DNA of 64,000 nucleotides from Brachyspira innocens ATCC 29796. GTDB lineage: Bacteria; Spirochaetota; Brachyspiria; Brachyspirales; Brachyspiraceae. The stretch is from positions 28,575 through 92,574 of the forward strand of contig NZ_ARQI01000127.1 of the NCBI RefSeq assembly GCF_000384655.1, written 5' to 3'. Below the pieces are notes generated by a model, which saw nothing but the letters and a program-made list of their open reading frames with translations, was not told where the DNA came from and made no database searches. Both the position numbers and the translations under genes were made by a program. Below, piece after piece: positions 44,455-53,609 of this stretch. Numbering within the stretch: the stretch's first letter is position 1; each line of letters starts with the position of its first letter.

Positions 44455-45018
44455 TTATTTCCATTTATCAATTTCATCTAATCTAGGTTTGTAAATAGTT
44501 TCATATAATGTTTTTGTGATATTATCATGTTCTTCTTTGTTTTTTAATTTTCTGCTTGTCATTATTTTCATTTTTATAGATGATATTTTATTATTCTCAT
44601 CTAAGGAAGGCATATCATATTCATAGTCTGCTAGTATAAACCCAAATCTTTTATACCATTCTATACGTTTTTTTGCTATTTCATTCAATTCATAAGGTTC
44701 TACTTCTATAACTATTAATTTATCTTTAAGCATATCAAGTATTTTTATTAAAACTTCAGAGCCGTATTTTTTTCCTCTTAGTTTTTTATCTATAGCTAAA
44801 TATTCGCCAAAATTAAAATTATCCAAATTCCAAATCATAGTAAGTCCAATAGGCATATTATCATCTAATACGGCATATAGTTTATAATTATTATTATCTT
44901 TATTTTCTAAAATCATATCGAAAGACCATCTTTCTTCTTTAGGAAAAGCATCATTATATAACTTTTTATAAAAATCTATATTTTCTAAATTATATTTCAT
45001 TTCAATTAATTTAATCAT
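44455..45018 (-). CDS. GNAT-family N-acetyltransferase
   Basis: 187 residues. The GNAT core shows KLYAVLDDNMPIGLTMIWNLDNFNFGEYLAIDKKLRGKKYGSEVLIKILDML, including the acetyl-CoA pyrophosphate loop RGKKYGSEV (Q/RxxGxG/A), and VIEVEPYELNEIAKKRIEWYKRFGFILADYEYDMPSL. The acceptor substrate is unknown. It is monocistronic. Confidence 0.85.
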   Translation of the reverse strand: MIKLIEMKYNLENIDFYKKLYNDAFPKEERWSFDMILENKDNNNYKLYAVLDDNMPIGLTMIWNLDNFNFGEYLAIDKKLRGKKYGSEVLIKILDMLKDKLIVIEVEPYELNEIAKKRIEWYKRFGFILADYEYDMPSLDENNKISSIKMKIMTSRKLKNKEEHDNITKTLYETIYKPRLDEIDKWK

Positions 45019-45177
45019 AATAATCTCCCAATATAATATTTAGTCCGATTATATACTATTTTTATAATTAAGTAAATATTTTTTTATAAAAAATTATTTA
45101 ATAATCAGCTTATATATTTAATTGACTTTAATAATGAATATAGTATCATATGCATAATATTTTTTAAGGATATAATA

Positions 45178-45993
45178 ATGATTTTTGACTATAAAGGTAT
45201 AACCAATAAAAATAAAGATTTAATATTCGTAGCAGGTCCATGTGTTATAGAAAGCGAAGAGATGACTATGACTATAGCAAAAAAGTTAAAAGAGATAAAA
45301 GATAAATTAAATATACAATTAGTATTAAAGGGAAGTTTTGATAAAGCAAATAGAACTTCTTTATCATCTTTTAGAGGGCTTGGAATGAAAGAAGGACTTC
45401 AAATACTTCAAAATGCAGGAAAGGAATTTAACCTTCCAACTATAACAGATATACATGTACCTGCTGATGCAGAAGAAGCTGCCAAATATGTGGATTTTTT
45501 GCAGATTCCAGCTTTTTTATGCAGACAAACAGATATGCTTAGAGCAGCATGCGAAACTAAAAAGGCTGTTAATGTAAAAAAAGGTCAGTTTATAAGCGGT
45601 TATGACTGTAAATATATAGCTGATAAATGTTCTGATGCTATTGATGAAAAAAGGTTTTTCTTATGCGAAAGAGGCACTATGTTCGGATATGGTAATCTTA
45701 TAGTAGATATGAAAAATTTAGAGATAATGAAAAATTATGCTCCTGTTATGTATGATGCTACACATTCTTTACAAATGCCTTCTGCTAATAACGGACAGTC
45801 TGGAGGGGCTAGAGAGTTTATACCAGCACTTTTAAAAGCTGCTGTTGCTTTAGGAGTGGATGCTGTATTTATGGAAGTGCATCCTAATCCTGATAAAAGT
45901 CCTTCTGATTCTGGAACCATATTTGATTTGAGTAAAGTTGAAGAGTTATGGGCTAGCGTAATAAAAATTAATGCTTTAGTTAAAAATATATAA
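45178..45993 (+). CDS. kdsA: 3-deoxy-D-manno-octulosonate 8-phosphate synthase
   Basis: 271 residues, normal for KdsA. LIFVAGPCVIESEEMTMTIAKKL, LVLKGSFDKANRTSLSSFRGLGMKEGLQIL, PTITDIHVPADAEEAAKYVDFLQIPAFLCRQTDML, KKGQFISGYDCKYIADKC, ERGTMFGYGNLIVDMKNL and the metal-ligand AVFMEVHPNPDKSPSDSGTIF are characteristic. It condenses PEP with arabinose-5-phosphate to KDO-8-phosphate for the lipooligosaccharide core. AAGGA precedes the ATG. A dispersed inverted-repeat element begins two bases after the stop codon. Confidence 0.96.
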   Translation: MIFDYKGITNKNKDLIFVAGPCVIESEEMTMTIAKKLKEIKDKLNIQLVLKGSFDKANRTSLSSFRGLGMKEGLQILQNAGKEFNLPTITDIHVPADAEEAAKYVDFLQIPAFLCRQTDMLRAACETKKAVNVKKGQFISGYDCKYIADKCSDAIDEKRFFLCERGTMFGYGNLIVDMKNLEIMKNYAPVMYDATHSLQMPSANNGQSGGAREFIPALLKAAVALGVDAVFMEVHPNPDKSPSDSGTIFDLSKVEELWASVIKINALVKNI

Positions 45994-45994
45994 T

Positions 45995-46217
45995 AGACTT
46001 GTTTCAAAACTACTTTACAAGATTAAGTATAAAATTATTTAATTTTAAAATTATAAACATAATGTTTTACATGTTGTATATTTTATCATTTTAATATATA
46101 AATATGCAGTCTTTTTGCTTCTTTGTGTCACGCCACGGGCGGACAGCGTCCAAAAGAAGTGGGTGTGTGGGGGCTAGTCCCCACAATCATAAATAAATTT
46201 AGTTTTGAAACAAGTCT
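45995..46217. repeat. 223-bp element with 18-bp perfect terminal inverted repeats and GC-rich structured core
   Basis: AGACTTGTTTCAAAACTA (45995-46012) is exactly repeated in inverted orientation at 46200-46217. The core at 46115-46190 is much richer in G and C than its surroundings and folds into hairpins: CTTCTTT/AAAGAAG (46118-46124 with 46153-46159) enclosing GGAC/GTCC, and TGTGGGG/CCCCACA (46166-46172 with 46179-46185). No coding frame is plausible. It looks like a MITE-like or structured intergenic repeat between kdsA and the SpsF-like gene. Confidence 0.65.
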
Positions 46218-46253
46218 AATATATCTCTATTTTAATTAGGAGTAAAAAATAAA

Positions 46254-46937
46254 ATGAAAAAGATAGTTATTATACTTGCATCAAGACTTGGTTCTACAAG
46301 ACTTCCAAAAAAAGCATTGAAACCTATGGCGGGATATGATAGTATGCTTGAGCTTATTATAAAGAGATTAAGAAGCTCAAAAAAAGCTAATGATGTAGTT
46401 GTGGCTACAGAAGAAAAATCTTATGATAGTTTTAAAAAGATATTTGATAAACTTAAATGCAGCTATTTTGTAGGAAGTGAAGAAGACGTTTTAAACAGAT
46501 ATACAAAAGCTGCAGAAAAGTTTAATGCCGATATAGTTGTACGTGCTACTGGAGATAATCCTTTAGTGAGCATAAAGGCATTAGATATGATTGTTGATTA
46601 TCATATTGAGAAAAATGCTGATTTAAGCCATTATGATTTACTTCCTTACGGCAGCGGAGTTGAAGTTATTAATTATGAAGCATTAAAGTATGCTGATGAT
46701 AACTCTAAAGACACTTTCGAGCATGAACATATTACACAATATCATTATAGAAATACTGATAAGTTTAAAATAGAAAATCCGAAAGTAATTGAAAGTTTTG
46801 CTATGCCAGAGTTAAGAACTACCGTTGACACAATAGAAGATTATAATAATGTATGCAATATTTTTAATAAATATAATAATGATATATATATAGATGTTGA
46901 TACTATTATAAGCGATATAAGAAATGAAAGAAAATAA
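46254..46937 (+). CDS. SpsF-like cytidylyltransferase-family protein
   Basis: 227 residues. IVIILASRLGSTRLPKKALKPMAGYDSMLELIIKRLRSS is the nucleotidyltransferase N-terminus (RxGSxRLPxK), VVVATEEKSYDSF and ADIVVRATGDNPLVSIKALDMIVDYH follow, and ELRTTVDTIEDYNNV is the C-terminal signature of SpsF/NeuA/KdsB-type enzymes. It resembles the SpsF branch, which acts in spore-coat or flagellin/surface glycan synthesis, rather than KdsB. It lies downstream of kdsA across an inverted-repeat element, so a surface-sugar role is likely. The last 14 bases overlap the GIY-YIG gene. Confidence 0.8.
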   Translation: MKKIVIILASRLGSTRLPKKALKPMAGYDSMLELIIKRLRSSKKANDVVVATEEKSYDSFKKIFDKLKCSYFVGSEEDVLNRYTKAAEKFNADIVVRATGDNPLVSIKALDMIVDYHIEKNADLSHYDLLPYGSGVEVINYEALKYADDNSKDTFEHEHITQYHYRNTDKFKIENPKVIESFAMPELRTTVDTIEDYNNVCNIFNKYNNDIYIDVDTIISDIRNERK

Positions 46938-47307
46938 TAATACTTGGTATGTTTATATAATACTTTGTGAGGATAACTGTTATTATACAGGTATTACAAA
47001 TGATCTTATTAATAGATTTACAAAACATAAAAATGGTAAAGGTGCTAATTATACAAGGAGTCATAAACCTTTAAAATTTTTATCAGCTTGGGAAGTTGAT
47101 AGTGTAAATACAGCTTTAAGTATTGAACGCTATATAAAAAGCGTGAATAAAAAGATTAAAGTTTTATTTTTAGAAAATAACAGGCTTCTTAAACAGTATT
47201 ATATTAAGCATATAAAAAATAAAGGAAAAAGAGATTATAATAATATAAGTGTTAGAAGTGTAAGTAAAAAAAAATTAAATAGTATAAATATCTTATTAAA
47301 TAATTAA
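46924..47307 (+). CDS. GIY-YIG nuclease-domain protein (UPF0213 type)
   Basis: 127 residues. WYVYIILCEDNCYYTGITNDLINRFTKHKNGKGANYTRSHKPLKFLSAWEVDSVNTALSIERYIKSVNKKIKVLFLENN gives the GIY-YIG variant (VYI...YTG), the catalytic Arg in NRF and the Glu in IERYIK. Such stand-alone small members (YhbQ-like) are poorly characterised, perhaps DNA-repair linked. The C-terminal 30 residues are basic and unique. It overlaps the preceding gene by 14 bases. Confidence 0.85.
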   Translation: MKENNNTWYVYIILCEDNCYYTGITNDLINRFTKHKNGKGANYTRSHKPLKFLSAWEVDSVNTALSIERYIKSVNKKIKVLFLENNRLLKQYYIKHIKNKGKRDYNNISVRSVSKKKLNSINILLNN

Positions 47308-47385
47308 TATTATTCTATAACTATAATAAATATATTTTTTGTTATAAAATATTTATTATTGACATTATTTATTTTTATGTTATTC

Positions 47386-47394
47386 TGATATAAT
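47386..47394 (+). promoter_or_regulatory. extended -10 promoter for the chemoreceptor gene
   Basis: TGATATAAT (TG extension plus perfect TATAAT). A TTGACA at 47359-47364 is 24 bases upstream, too far to be its -35; an extended -10 promoter can work without one. Confidence 0.45.
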
Positions 47395-47512
47395 AGGCAT
47401 GTTAGTATTTATAAATATTACCTATGATTTAATTGATGTATAACTTTATTTGAAAAATGTATTGCTATATTAGCGGTAATTTTATATAAAACTTAATTAA
47501 TGGAGTGTACAT

Positions 47513-49450
47513 ATGTTTAAAAAGGTTGGCCTTAAATTCCAAATTACATTCATAATATTAGTTCCAATTATTCTTATTATTATAGCCTCGAATTTATTTA
47601 TACAAATATATGTAGGTGAAATAAGTAAAAAATTGTCATATAAAATTTTGGAGGAAACTTCTATTAAAGAGGCTTCTAATATAAAGTTCAGCATAGAAAA
47701 ACATCTGTATAATTCCTTGGGGCTGAAAATAAATTTATAGAACTTATACAAAAGAGGAGTAAGAGACAGAGAAGCTTATAAACAATTAACTTCTTTATTT
47801 TTTGAAAATCTTCCAAGTGATATAAACGGACTCTCAATAGCGTTTGAGCCTAATGCACTTGATAATGATGATGCTTATACTAATTCTCCAGATTATGGAA
47901 TTGCTGACGGACGATTTAATTATTATATATCAAGAAACGGCGAGGCATATTTATCTATAGACACTTTTAATGTAGATTATTATACAGAACCTAAAAGAAC
48001 TGGCGAAACATATGTATCAGGAGTATACAATTCTACAGTTAATGCTGATACAGTATTATTTACTTTATGTATTCCTATAATGCCAGATAATAAATTTATA
48101 GGTGTTATTTATGTTGATATATTTGTAGATTCTATTATTTCTATATTATCAAATATTATTCCATTTGAAGATACAACAGCTGCATTATATGATCAGAATG
48201 GTCTTGTAGTATATGATAATTATAATATGAATAATGTTTCTAAAAATGTATATGAAGTATATCCAGATTATAAAGATTATGGTGTGTTTGATAGTATTAA
48301 AAAAGGTGAATTATTATTAATAGAGGCACACAGCAGTGTTTCTGGTGAAGACCTAGTTTATGCATTTACACCAATAGAAATATCTAAAGGAGTTTATTGG
48401 TGTTTAGAATTAGCTTCTGCAAGAGAGGTAATATTGAAAGACAGCTACATTATGAGAAATGTACTTATTATAATACTAATTGTAATTATTGCAGTATTGC
48501 TTTTGCTCATACCATCTATAATAGGAAGAAAGGTTTCTAATATAATAGTATCATTATCTAAAGATATTTTGGCTATGTCTGATGGAGATTTGACAAGAGC
48601 TATACCTAAACATTTTGATCAAAGAAAAGATGAATGGGGCGATATAGCAAGAGGCTGGGACAAAGCTATGAATAATTTTAACAAAGTTATCAATACTGTA
48701 AAAAACTCAGCAGAGCAGGTTTCTACGGCTGCAAATCAGGTTTTAATAGGAAATAATGATTTATCTGAAAGAACAGAATCTCAGGCTTCAAGTCTGGAAG
48801 AGACTGCGGCTTCTATGAATGAGATGGCAAGTGCTATTAAAGAATCGGCTGAAAATGTTGCAACTAGTACTTCTATGGTATCGGAGGCTAAAGAGCATTT
48901 AAGTAAAGCAGGTGAAATAGTAGAAGACAGCGTTAGTAAAATGGATGATGTTTATGAGGCAAGCAATAAGATTATGGATATTACCAAACTTATAGAAAAT
49001 ATTGCCTTTCAGACAAATATACTTGCTTTAAATGCTTCTGTAGAGGCGGCACGTGCTGGTGATCAGGGAAGAGGTTTTGCTGTAGTAGCAAGCGAAGTAA
49101 GAAATCTAGCACAGAATACTCAGGAATCAGTAAAAAATATTACTTCATTAATAAATGATAGTAATGAAAAAATTAATTTAGCAGCAAAAAGTGTTAAAGA
49201 ATCAAAAGATATGTTTATGGAAATATCTGAAAAAATGGATAATGCTTCTTCTTTAATGGATAGAATAAATACAGCAGCTCAGGAGCAGGAAAAAGGAATA
49301 GAACAAATAAATATAGCAATCAATAATATGGATTCAGCATTACAGAAAAATGCTTCTTTGGTTACAGAGGCTACTTCTGCATCAGAGTCATTATTAAATG
49401 AAGCTAATGAGCTTATTAAATCAATAGAATATTTTAAATTAAGAAGCTAA
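47513..49450 (+). pseudogene. methyl-accepting chemotaxis protein, interrupted by two compensating indels
   Basis: Translation from 47513 gives a cytoplasmic start and TM1 (FQITFIILVPIILIIIASNLFI), then stops at a TAG at 47738-47740. The original frame resumes with sense codons after it and runs to 49450: a dCache-like periplasmic domain, TM2 (about 48460-48510), HAMP and a signalling domain with the hairpin tip [20 protein letters not shown]. Reading the neighbouring frame from the GGGG at 47717-47720 gives [12 protein letters not shown], which fits the family; return to the first frame is at the CAAAAGAGG around 47747. So one base appears lost in a G run and one gained some 30 bases later. 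It may be a sequencing error, a pseudogene, or phase variation. An unassisted start at 48080 would yield a truncated receptor without TM1. Confidence 0.75.
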
Positions 49451-49468
49451 ATAAATTATTTTTTATAT

Positions 49469-49514
49469 ATAACTTGGGTTTTACTTATATATATTGTAAT
49501 CCCAAGTTATTTTT
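49469..49514 (+). terminator. intrinsic terminator after the chemoreceptor gene
   Basis: ATAACTTGGG at 49469-49478 pairs with CCCAAGTTAT at 49501-49510, followed by TTTT to 49514. Confidence 0.8.
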
Positions 49515-49598
49515 ATGATGTAAGTATATCATTTATTTTTAGAAAAAAGTTTAAATTAAATACTGATGTTCTTAATAAATCATTATATAAAACTTTAT

Positions 49599-49627
49599 TT
49601 GACAATAATAAAATTTTATTATATCAT
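49599..49627 (+). promoter_or_regulatory. promoter of the split transketolase genes
   Basis: TTGACA at 49599-49604, a 17-base spacer, and TATCAT at 49622-49627, about 30 bases before the start codon. Confidence 0.65.
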
Positions 49628-49658
49628 GTATTGTAATTTTATTTTATAAGGAATTATT

Positions 49659-50456
49659 ATGTCTTCATTAAATACTCAGATAAGAAAAGATATAGTAAGT
49701 ATGGTTTATAATGCCAATTCTGGTCATATAGGCGGATCATTATCTTTGGTAGAAATAATGCATACACTATATTTTAAGATTATGAACATAGACCCTAAAA
49801 ATCCTAATATGGACGGAAGAGATATGCTTATAATGTCTAAAGGTCATGCTTCAGCTGTACTTTATTCTACATTAGCACATAGAGGATATTTTCCTACAGA
49901 TGAACTTTTAACTTACAGAAAATTAGGCTCAAGACTTCAAGGACACCCAGATAAAAAACATTTACCTGGTGTTGAAGCTTCTACAGGTTCTTTAGGTCAG
50001 GGCGTTTGTATTGCAGTTGGTATTGCTTTAGGATATAAACTTGATAAAAAAAATGGTAAAATATTTGCTATAGCAGGAGATGGAGAGGCACAGGAAGGAA
50101 GTTTTTGGGAATCAGCAATGGCTGCTTCTAATTATAAACTTGATAACTATACATTAATAATAGATAATAACGGGCTTCAAATAGACGGTAAAAATGATGA
50201 TGTTATGAGTTTGGGGGATTTGGAAGCTAAAATGAAAGCATTTGGTTTTGAAACATTTATAGCTGACGGACATAATGAGGCAGAACTTGAAGAAATATTT
50301 AACAAAAAAGTATCAGGTAAGCCTAAATGTGTAATAGCTAAAACAATTAAAGGAAAAGGAGTTTCATTTATGGAAAATGCAGTAGGCTGGCATGGTAAAG
50401 CTCCTAATAAAGAAGAATATGAGAAAGCTATGGAAGAATTAAATAAACTTGATTAA
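49659..50456 (+). CDS. transketolase, N-terminal subunit
   Basis: 265 residues carrying the thiamine-diphosphate-binding PP domain alone. IRKDIVSMVYNANSGHIGGSLSLVEIMHTLYF has the GHxGxxLS substrate-site region, DMLIMSKGHASAVLYSTLA and PGVEASTGSLGQGVCIAVGIALG follow, and IFAIAGDGEAQEGSFWESAMAASNYKLDNYTLIIDNNGLQIDG is the GDGx(20+)N ThDP motif. It pairs with the C-terminal subunit 31 bases downstream, the split arrangement found in many anaerobes and archaea. It moves two-carbon units in the pentose phosphate pathway. Confidence 0.95.
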   Translation: MSSLNTQIRKDIVSMVYNANSGHIGGSLSLVEIMHTLYFKIMNIDPKNPNMDGRDMLIMSKGHASAVLYSTLAHRGYFPTDELLTYRKLGSRLQGHPDKKHLPGVEASTGSLGQGVCIAVGIALGYKLDKKNGKIFAIAGDGEAQEGSFWESAMAASNYKLDNYTLIIDNNGLQIDGKNDDVMSLGDLEAKMKAFGFETFIADGHNEAELEEIFNKKVSGKPKCVIAKTIKGKGVSFMENAVGWHGKAPNKEEYEKAMEELNKLD

Positions 50457-50487
50457 TCAAATGATGAATATTTAAGGAATTAATATT

Positions 50488-51405
50488 ATGGAAAAAAAGG
50501 CAATAAGAAATGCTTACGGCGAAGCTTTAAAACGCCTTGGTGAAATAAATAAAAATGTTGTAGTTTTAGACGGAGATTTGTCTGGCTCTACTATGACAAA
50601 GATTTTTAAATCTGCTTTTCCAGAGAGATTTTTTAATATGGGAATAGCAGAACAAAATATTATGGGTACGGCTGCTGGACTTGCTATAGAAGGAAAAATA
50701 CCTTTTGCTTCCACATTTGCTATGTTTGGGGCAGGACGTGCTTTTGAAATTATTAGAAACTCTATTTGTTATCCTAAACTTAATGTTAAAGTTGCAGTTA
50801 CTCATGCTGGTATATCTGTAGGAGAGGACGGAGCAAGCCATCAAAGTATAGAAGATGTATCAATTATGCGTTCTATACCTAATATGACAGTAATAGTGCC
50901 TTGCGATGCTATAGAGGCTGAAAAAGCTGTATTTGCTGCTGCGGAGTTTGATGGACCTTGTTATTTGAGAATGGCAAGACCTGCTACAAATATAATTACA
51001 AATGAAAATACTCCTTTCAAAATTGGTAAAGCTAATGTATTAATAGAAGGTAAAGATATATGTATATTTGCTTCTGGTATTGTTGTACCTGAGGCTTTAG
51101 AAGCTGCTCAAATGGCTGAAAAAGACGGAATATCTGTAACTGTTGTTAATATACATACTATAAAACCTATAGACAGAGAATTAGTTGTTGATATGGCTAA
51201 AAAGCATAGTAAATTAATTAGTATTGAAGAGCATTCTATAATAGGAGGGCTTGGTTCTGCTATATCTGAAGTTTTAACTGATGAATACCCTAGCAAATTA
51301 ATGAGACTTGGTATTAAAGATACATTCGGCGAATCTGGAACTGTTGATGAGCTTATGAATAAATACGGACTTAATGCTAAGGCTATATATGAGGCTTTAA
51401 AATAA
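50488..51405 (+). CDS. transketolase, C-terminal subunit
   Basis: 305 residues with the Pyr domain and the transketolase C-terminal domain. IRNAYGEALKRLGEINKNVVVLDGDLSGSTMTKIFKSAFPERFFNMGIAEQNIMGTAAGLAIEG carries the catalytic Glu of the GIAEQ motif that activates ThDP; THAGISVGEDGASHQSIEDVSIMRSIPNMTVIVPCDAIEAEKAV and the C-terminal ISIEEHSIIGGLGSAISEVL are typical. It completes the enzyme with the preceding gene. A terminator follows. Confidence 0.95.
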   Translation: MEKKAIRNAYGEALKRLGEINKNVVVLDGDLSGSTMTKIFKSAFPERFFNMGIAEQNIMGTAAGLAIEGKIPFASTFAMFGAGRAFEIIRNSICYPKLNVKVAVTHAGISVGEDGASHQSIEDVSIMRSIPNMTVIVPCDAIEAEKAVFAAAEFDGPCYLRMARPATNIITNENTPFKIGKANVLIEGKDICIFASGIVVPEALEAAQMAEKDGISVTVVNIHTIKPIDRELVVDMAKKHSKLISIEEHSIIGGLGSAISEVLTDEYPSKLMRLGIKDTFGESGTVDELMNKYGLNAKAIYEALK

Positions 51406-51425
51406 TAAATTATAAAAGATAATAT

Positions 51426-51463
51426 AAAAGGAATAGAGAATAATTAATTTTCTATTCCTTTTT
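51426..51463 (+). terminator. intrinsic terminator after the transketolase genes
   Basis: AAAAGGAATAGA at 51426-51437 pairs with TCTATTCCTTTT at 51451-51462 and the arm ends in a T run. Confidence 0.8.
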
Positions 51464-51484
51464 GTTTTATTGTATAATAAAATT

Positions 51485-51667
51485 TTATTTAAGTCTGTCT
51501 TTAAAAAGTTCTTTTAATTTATTTCGGCATCCTCCGCAGGCAGTTCCAGCCTTTGTTTTCTTTACTACTTCTTTTAAAGTTTCAATGCCATAATCTTTTT
51601 TGAGTATTTCTATCTCTTCTAATGACAGCTCCTTGCATTGACATATAAACTTATTATCATTCATCAA
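51485..51667 (-). CDS. BFD-like [2Fe-2S] protein (copy B)
   Basis: 60 residues. FICQCKELSLEEIEILKKDYGIETLKEVVKKTKAGTACGGCRNKLKELF has the four cysteines of the bacterioferritin-associated ferredoxin fold (CxC near the start, CxxC after the helix pair). BFD-like domains bind a [2Fe-2S] cluster and aid iron release or electron transfer. Its start lies within the 3' end of a related upstream gene, 11 bases overlapping, so translation is coupled. A very short single-domain form. Confidence 0.85.
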   Translation of the reverse strand: MMNDNKFICQCKELSLEEIEILKKDYGIETLKEVVKKTKAGTACGGCRNKLKELFKDRLK

Positions 51668-51869
51668 TTTTTATATCACCTGTTTCTTTATATTCTGCTA
51701 GTAAGTCTTTTATATCTCCTCGGCAGCTCCAGCAGGTAATTCCAGCCTTTGTGCAATGCATAACATCTTCAAGAGTTGTGAGTTCTTTTTCTTTAATGGC
51801 TTCTATTACTTCTTTATATTTTATATTTTTACAAAAACACAATGTGCTGTTTATATTCTTTTGAAACAT
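51657..51869 (-). CDS. BFD-like [2Fe-2S] protein (copy A)
   Basis: 70 residues from the ATG at 51869, behind GGGAG; a frame from 51887 adds six residues. LCFCKNIKYKEVIEAIKEKELTTLEDVMHCTKAGITCWSCRGDIKDLL repeats the CxC...CxxC plan of its downstream neighbour and the AG(T/I)(A/T)C stretch. Together they are a tandem, overlapping pair of small iron-sulphur proteins. Their partner protein is unknown. Confidence 0.82.
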   Translation of the reverse strand: MFQKNINSTLCFCKNIKYKEVIEAIKEKELTTLEDVMHCTKAGITCWSCRGDIKDLLAEYKETGDIKIDE

Positions 51870-51935
51870 AGATATTGCTCCCAACATTAAATTAACATTT
51901 ATTTTAACAGAATAGATAATAAAATCAATATATTT

Positions 51936-52466
51936 TTATATTTTAAAGAACTTACCATAAGCAAACCATAACTGCAATGTTATTATACCATAAAGCACTA
52001 AAGATAATCCAAGAACAACACTTACATATACCGCACCAAGTAATGGATTAAAAGTTAATATAATACCAGCAAGCAGTGTAAGTATTCCGCTTATCATTGA
52101 AAGCCCCCATTGATTGTATCCTTCTTTTTTTAATTCGATAGAAGATGATATTGCTACAACTCCTCTTACTATTACAAAAAAAGCAGCTATATAAGGTACA
52201 AAAGCACCGCTTATTTGCAGATTAGAAATGATTATAATACCGCATACAGCAGATATTATACCGTCAAGTAAAATCAAAGTAGAGCCTGATTTATGTTTCA
52301 AGCCAAAGAAGTAAAATATTGAACTTATTCCAGAGAATATTGTCAAAAAACCTATAATGTAGGCTAGTATTAATACTGTTTCTATTGGATTAAACATTGT
52401 AGCTATGCCTGATATTATTAATAAAATACCGAATATTAACCATAGAACTCTTCCTAGTTTTCCCAT
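51936..52466 (-). CDS. HdeD-family membrane protein (DUF308)
   Basis: 176 residues with six predicted membrane helices arranged as repeated DUF308 hairpins: VLWLIFGILLIISGIATMFNP, TVLILAYIIGFLTIFSGISSIFYFFGL, TLILLDGIISAVCGIIIISN, FVPYIAAFFVIVRGVVAISSSIEL, LSMISGILTLLAGIILTFNPLLG and the final helix. The Gly-rich helix pairs with NP turns are characteristic of HdeD-like proteins, linked to acid resistance in E. coli but of unproven role here. AAGGA precedes the ATG. Confidence 0.88.
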   Translation of the reverse strand: MGKLGRVLWLIFGILLIISGIATMFNPIETVLILAYIIGFLTIFSGISSIFYFFGLKHKSGSTLILLDGIISAVCGIIIISNLQISGAFVPYIAAFFVIVRGVVAISSSIELKKEGYNQWGLSMISGILTLLAGIILTFNPLLGAVYVSVVLGLSLVLYGIITLQLWFAYGKFFKI

Positions 52467-52663
52467 AATATAAATCCTTTTATTAAAATTTAATTTATAA
52501 AATTAAAATTATAAATTAGTGTAAATAATAATTCAATATATAAAAAAGTCAATATAATCAGTTATAATTATTTTTCGCAGCAGTATATTATTTTTACATT
52601 TTAAAGTAAAAACTTATATAAAACTGAATTATTTTAATGATATTTGTTCCGATAATATTAGTG

Positions 52664-53572
52664 ATGGATAACGATATTGAATTAAATATAGTGCATACAC
52701 CTGTTATGCTTAAAGAAGTATTAAGTTATATTCCAGAAAATGCTAAAATAGCTATAGACGCTACATTAGGTGAGGGCGGGCATACTAAAGCTATGCTGGA
52801 TTTAAATCTTGAGGTTCATAGTTTTGAAAGGGATAGTGCAATACTTGATATAGCTAAAAAACGTTTAAAAAATTATCCTAATTTTCATTACTATAACAAT
52901 ACATATGATAAGATGATGGAATGTCTTGATGAAAAAATAATTGGCAATGTTGATTTTATGCTCTATGATTTGGGAGTATCTTTATTTCATTTTAAAAAAG
53001 CAGAGAGAGGGTTTTCTTTTAAAGATAATACAATGCTTGATATGAGGCTTGGTATCAATGAAAAAAGTGCATATGATATTATAAATGGATACAGTGAGGA
53101 AGAACTAGAAAGAGTATTTAGAGATTATGGCGAGATTAGCAATGCTAGGAAAATGGCTAGAATAATAGTAAAAGAGAGAGATAAAAGAAAAATAGAAACA
53201 TCAAAAGAACTTGAAAGCATTATATTTCATAATACTGATAAATCTCAGAGATATGGTAAAATTCACCCTGCAACATTAGTTTTTCAAGCTATAAGAATAG
53301 AGGTTAATGATGAGCTTAATATATTAGAAAAGTCTATATTAAATATACCTAATATATTAAAAAATAATGGGGTAGCCGTTATAATAAGCTATCATTCTTT
53401 GGAAGACAGAATAGTAAAGAGATTTTTTAAAGAAAATGAAAAAACAAAAAATAAAGACGGCATATTCAAATTGTTAAATAATAAAGTTAAACTTCCGACA
53501 AATGAAGAGGTAAAATCAAATCCTGCAAGCAGAAGTGCCAAGATGAGAGCCGTACAATTAATAAAAATATGA
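52664..53572 (+). CDS. rsmH: 16S rRNA (cytosine-1402-N4)-methyltransferase
   Basis: 302 residues from the ATG at 52664; a frame from 52637 adds nine hydrophobic residues. Neither start has a clear ribosome binding site, but family members begin a few residues before HTPVML. HTPVMLKEVLSYI, AIDATLGEGGHTKAML (SAM site), DFMLYDLGVSLFHFKKAERGFSFKDNTMLDMRL, KIHPATLVFQAIRIEVNDEL and GVAVIISYHSLEDRIVKRFF are diagnostic. It methylates C1402 of 16S rRNA and heads the division cluster in many bacteria, consistent with the FtsL-like gene that follows. Confidence 0.95.
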   Translation: MDNDIELNIVHTPVMLKEVLSYIPENAKIAIDATLGEGGHTKAMLDLNLEVHSFERDSAILDIAKKRLKNYPNFHYYNNTYDKMMECLDEKIIGNVDFMLYDLGVSLFHFKKAERGFSFKDNTMLDMRLGINEKSAYDIINGYSEEELERVFRDYGEISNARKMARIIVKERDKRKIETSKELESIIFHNTDKSQRYGKIHPATLVFQAIRIEVNDELNILEKSILNIPNILKNNGVAVIISYHSLEDRIVKRFFKENEKTKNKDGIFKLLNNKVKLPTNEEVKSNPASRSAKMRAVQLIKI

Positions 53573-53609
53573 TAATAAAAAATATAATATTATTGGAGAT
53601 ATGTAAAAA

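Noticed and set aside
46115..46190. GC-rich core as a tRNA gene or CRISPR
   Set aside because: Hairpins do not form a cloverleaf with a T-arm, and there are no regularly spaced repeats.
46254..46937. SpsF-like gene as kdsB
   Set aside because: It sits near kdsA, but its RLGSTRLPKKAL start and TTVDTIEDYNNV end fit the SpsF branch better than KdsB.
47359..47394. TTGACA plus TATAAT as a normal promoter for the chemoreceptor
   Set aside because: The spacing is 24 bases; only the extended -10 was kept.
48080..49450. C-terminal chemoreceptor segment as an independent gene
   Set aside because: No ribosome binding site before 48080, and it lacks TM1; it is the rest of the gene starting at 47513.
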